In this document: piece after piece, positions 4,958 to 6,808 of the stretch | Layout: each line of letters starts with the position of its first letter | Numbering within the stretch: position 1 is the stretch's first letter | Source: Candidatus Rokuibacteriota bacterium | GTDB taxonomy: Bacteria > Methylomirabilota > Methylomirabilia > Rokubacteriales > CSP1-6 | Assembly (NCBI GenBank): GCA_016206385.1 | Contig: JACQRS010000141.1 | Span: forward strand, 1 to 6,808 | Length of the DNA stretch: 6,808 nt | Direction: 5' to 3' | Program-made: the position numbers and the translations under genes | The notes under the pieces: generated by a model | Databases searched by the model: none | Told to the model about the DNA's origin: nothing | The model's input: only the letters and a program-made list of their open reading frames with translations

Positions 4958-6808
4958 TCACGAGCCGCTCCGAAGCACCCGGCGGTCGCCCACCCTGACG
5001 GTGAGCCGTTGGCCGTCGAAGTACTCGAGGAGCGGAATGGCGTATTTCCGGGAGACGCCCAGGAGATCCTTGGTGTCCCCGGGGGAAATCTCCTTCTTCG
5101 CCCTGAGGTATTGAACCAGCTTCGTCTCGATCTCCCTGAGCGCGACGGCGAGGAAGAAGAGCGACTCCTTGACCCGGACGAGCCGCCGATCCTCGATCAG
5201 GAGCTGGAACAACTCGTGCTCCTCTGATCCGCGGAGCCCCGCCTTGGCGAGCGCCTCCTCGGGGCTCGGCGGTGCGGCAGCCGCGGAGCGGAACTCGGCC
5301 TCCAGCCGTTCGACCAGGCGCCGCTGGTCAGGCGAGAGGCGCACCTGGTGGCTGGCGAGGCGCACCTTGTCTCGCTCCGCCTTCACGGCGCCCGCGCCCT
5401 CGAGGGCCGAGAGCAGGTGCCCGAAGATCCGCTCGTCGATCCCTCCGGCTCGCACCCTGAGCTCTTCGCGGGAGATGCCGGCGCGGAGCGGGTTCTGGGC
5501 GTGGAAGGTCTCGAGGACCCGGAGAATCCGGCCGCGGAGTTCCTCCCGCGCCTTGGCGTGGACGAACCATTCCCGATCCACGGCGGCGATCCTGCCGCTC
5601 TGCTGGACGCTCTCGAGCAACCGCTTGAGCCGATCGGGCCCGAAGGGCGCGCGCGCCCCGAGATCCCCCGCGCGAAGCCCGGAAGGGCCGGCCTGCAGGA
5701 TGTGCTCCTCGAGAACCTCCTCGGGAGCGCCGCGCTCGAGGAGCTGGAGGTGGGCGAGCAGCTCCCGGGTCTTCCGCTTGAAGCGCGGCGGCGAAATGTC
5801 CAGCAGCGTGCCCCCGCCGATGGTGACGATGGGGGAGTAGCTCCGGATCACGTAGCGGTCGCTGGGCAGCGCGACCAGCGGCGCCTCCAGGCGCAGGCGC
5901 GCATAGGTCATCGCGCCTGGCTCGAGCTCGGGACGATCGAGGAGGAGGACTCGCGCCATGATCTCACTGGTCCCCACGTGGACGCGCACCCGGTCCCGGT
6001 TCTTGAGGGGGCGCGGGGCGGCGGCGAGCAGCTCCAAGGCGGCATCCACCAGGAGCGCCGGCATCAGCGCTCCCGGGACCGCCACCACGTCCCCGCGCTC
6101 GATGGAGGCCCGCTCCACCCCCTGGAGGTTGACCGCGGTTCGCTGGCCCGCCGCCGCCGACTCCACGGAGCGGCCATGGCCCTGGAGTCCCCGCACCCTG
6201 GCCTGAAGCCCTTTGGGGTAGATCTCGACACGGTCGTCCACGGCGAGACGCCCCGCCGTGAGGGTGCCGGTCACGACCGTGCCGAACCCCTTGACGGTGA
6301 ACACCCGATCCACGGGAAGCCGCGCTGAGTGGTCGGTCGCCTTGGGTGGGACCTCCCGGGCCATGGTGGAGAGCGCGCTCCGGAGCTCCTGAAGTCCCTC
6401 CCCGGTTTTCGACGACACGGGCAGGATCGGGCAGCCTGCGAGGAAGGTCCCGTCCAGGAGCTGACGCACGTCGTCCTTGACGAGCTCGACCCACTCCGCC
6501 TCGGCGAGGTCAACCTTGGTGAGGGCGACCAGGCCGGCCTTGATCCTCAAGAGCTGGCAGATCGCCAGGTGCTCGCGCGTCTGGGGCATGACGCCCTCGT
6601 CGGCCGCGATGACGAGAAGGACCGCGTCGATGCTGCCGATGCCGGCGAGCATGTTGCGGATGAAGTCGCGATGGCCGGGAACGTCGACGATTCCCACCGT
6701 CGCGCCCCCGGGCAGCTCCAGCCAGGCGAATCCCAGGTCGATGGTCATCCCGCGCTCGCGCTCCTCGCGCAGCCTGTCGGGATCGATTCCCGTGAGCGCG
6801 TTGATGAG
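4958..6808 (-). CDS. selB: Selenocysteine-specific translation elongation factor SelB, 5' end cut by window edge
   Basis: SelB is the GTPase that carries Sec-tRNA(Sec) to ribosomes stalled at UGA codons followed by a SECIS hairpin. The window holds 616 codons, open to base 6808; the missing N-terminus should be about 20 residues, including the G-H-I-D-H-G-K P-loop. The visible part starts LINALTGIDPDRLREERERG. It shows G2 G-M-T-I-D (20-24), G3 D-V-P-G-H (42-46), G4 T-K-V-D (97-100) and G5 S-S-K-T-G-E-G (132-138). EF-Tu-like beta-barrel domains follow, then a C-terminal half of winged helices, ending in a SECIS-binding-type helix-turn-helix (I-S-P-G-D-T-K-D-L-L-G-V-S-R-K-Y-A and on). It ends at TGA (4960-4958) without an obvious terminator. 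The presence of selB implies that the host makes selenoproteins; selA is a frequent upstream neighbour but lies outside the window if present. Confidence 0.97.
   Translation of the reverse strand, partial: LINALTGIDPDRLREERERGMTIDLGFAWLELPGGATVGIVDVPGHRDFIRNMLAGIGSIDAVLLVIAADEGVMPQTREHLAICQLLRIKAGLVALTKVDLAEAEWVELVKDDVRQLLDGTFLAGCPILPVSSKTGEGLQELRSALSTMAREVPPKATDHSARLPVDRVFTVKGFGTVVTGTLTAGRLAVDDRVEIYPKGLQARVRGLQGHGRSVESAAAGQRTAVNLQGVERASIERGDVVAVPGALMPALLVDAALELLAAAPRPLKNRDRVRVHVGTSEIMARVLLLDRPELEPGAMTYARLRLEAPLVALPSDRYVIRSYSPIVTIGGGTLLDISPPRFKRKTRELLAHLQLLERGAPEEVLEEHILQAGPSGLRAGDLGARAPFGPDRLKRLLESVQQSGRIAAVDREWFVHAKAREELRGRILRVLETFHAQNPLRAGISREELRVRAGGIDERIFGHLLSALEGAGAVKAERDKVRLASHQVRLSPDQRRLVERLEAEFRSAAAAPPSPEEALAKAGLRGSEEHELFQLLIEDRRLVRVKESLFFLAVALREIETKLVQYLRAKKEISPGDTKDLLGVSRKYAIPLLEYFDGQRLTVRVGDRRVLRSGS

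Noticed and set aside
5348..6328. A 326-codon open frame on the plus strand opposite selB
   Set aside because: Same effect: its composition is low in information (many Arg, Gly, Glu, Pro), with no motif, and it lies wholly over the SelB frame.

Overview
The window reads almost entirely from the minus strand. It is a compact, GC-rich (roughly two thirds G+C by eye) bacterial chromosomal segment with six genes. In transcription order, right to left, they are: selB (selenocysteine-specific elongation factor, 5' end cut by the window edge), tatA (Tat translocase pore subunit), a ROK-family sugar kinase, an exported DUF4124/retropepsin-like aspartic protease, ileS (isoleucyl-tRNA synthetase) and lspA (lipoprotein signal peptidase, 3' end cut by the window edge). 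The ileS-lspA pair, the signal peptide and the twin-arginine component point to a diderm-type bacterium. High GC, SelB and this gene mix would fit a soil or subsurface lineage such as Methylomirabilota/Rokubacteria or a deltaproteobacterial group, but that assignment is inference.

Layout: selB fills 4958-6808. A 65-bp gap after it holds a good sigma70-like promoter and a Shine-Dalgarno sequence for tatA (4707-4892). The ROK kinase (3763-4710) overlaps the tatA stop codon. The protease (3118-3711) follows after 51 bp. A 94-bp gap then carries a second sigma70-like promoter and an AT-rich leader for ileS (180-3023), and lspA (1-176) starts 3 bp after the ileS stop. Likely transcription units are tatA-kinase-protease and ileS-lspA. 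No gap is longer than 94 bp. I see no mobile element, CRISPR array, tRNA, rRNA or long repeat.

Two gene-level anomalies stand out. First, ileS is open over its full length in one frame except for a single in-frame amber codon (TAG, 1275-1277), which lies inside the catalytic domain between the HIGH-type and KMSKS motifs. Second, the ROK kinase has an intact nucleotide-binding N-terminus but no ATG, GTG, TTG or CTG codon from which it could be translated. Its best-placed start is GTA, overlapping the tatA stop. Both could be explained by one base change each, so sequence error, mutation and unusual decoding must be separated by read-level and comparative checks. I did not find a convincing new multi-gene system here; the rest looks like housekeeping genes.
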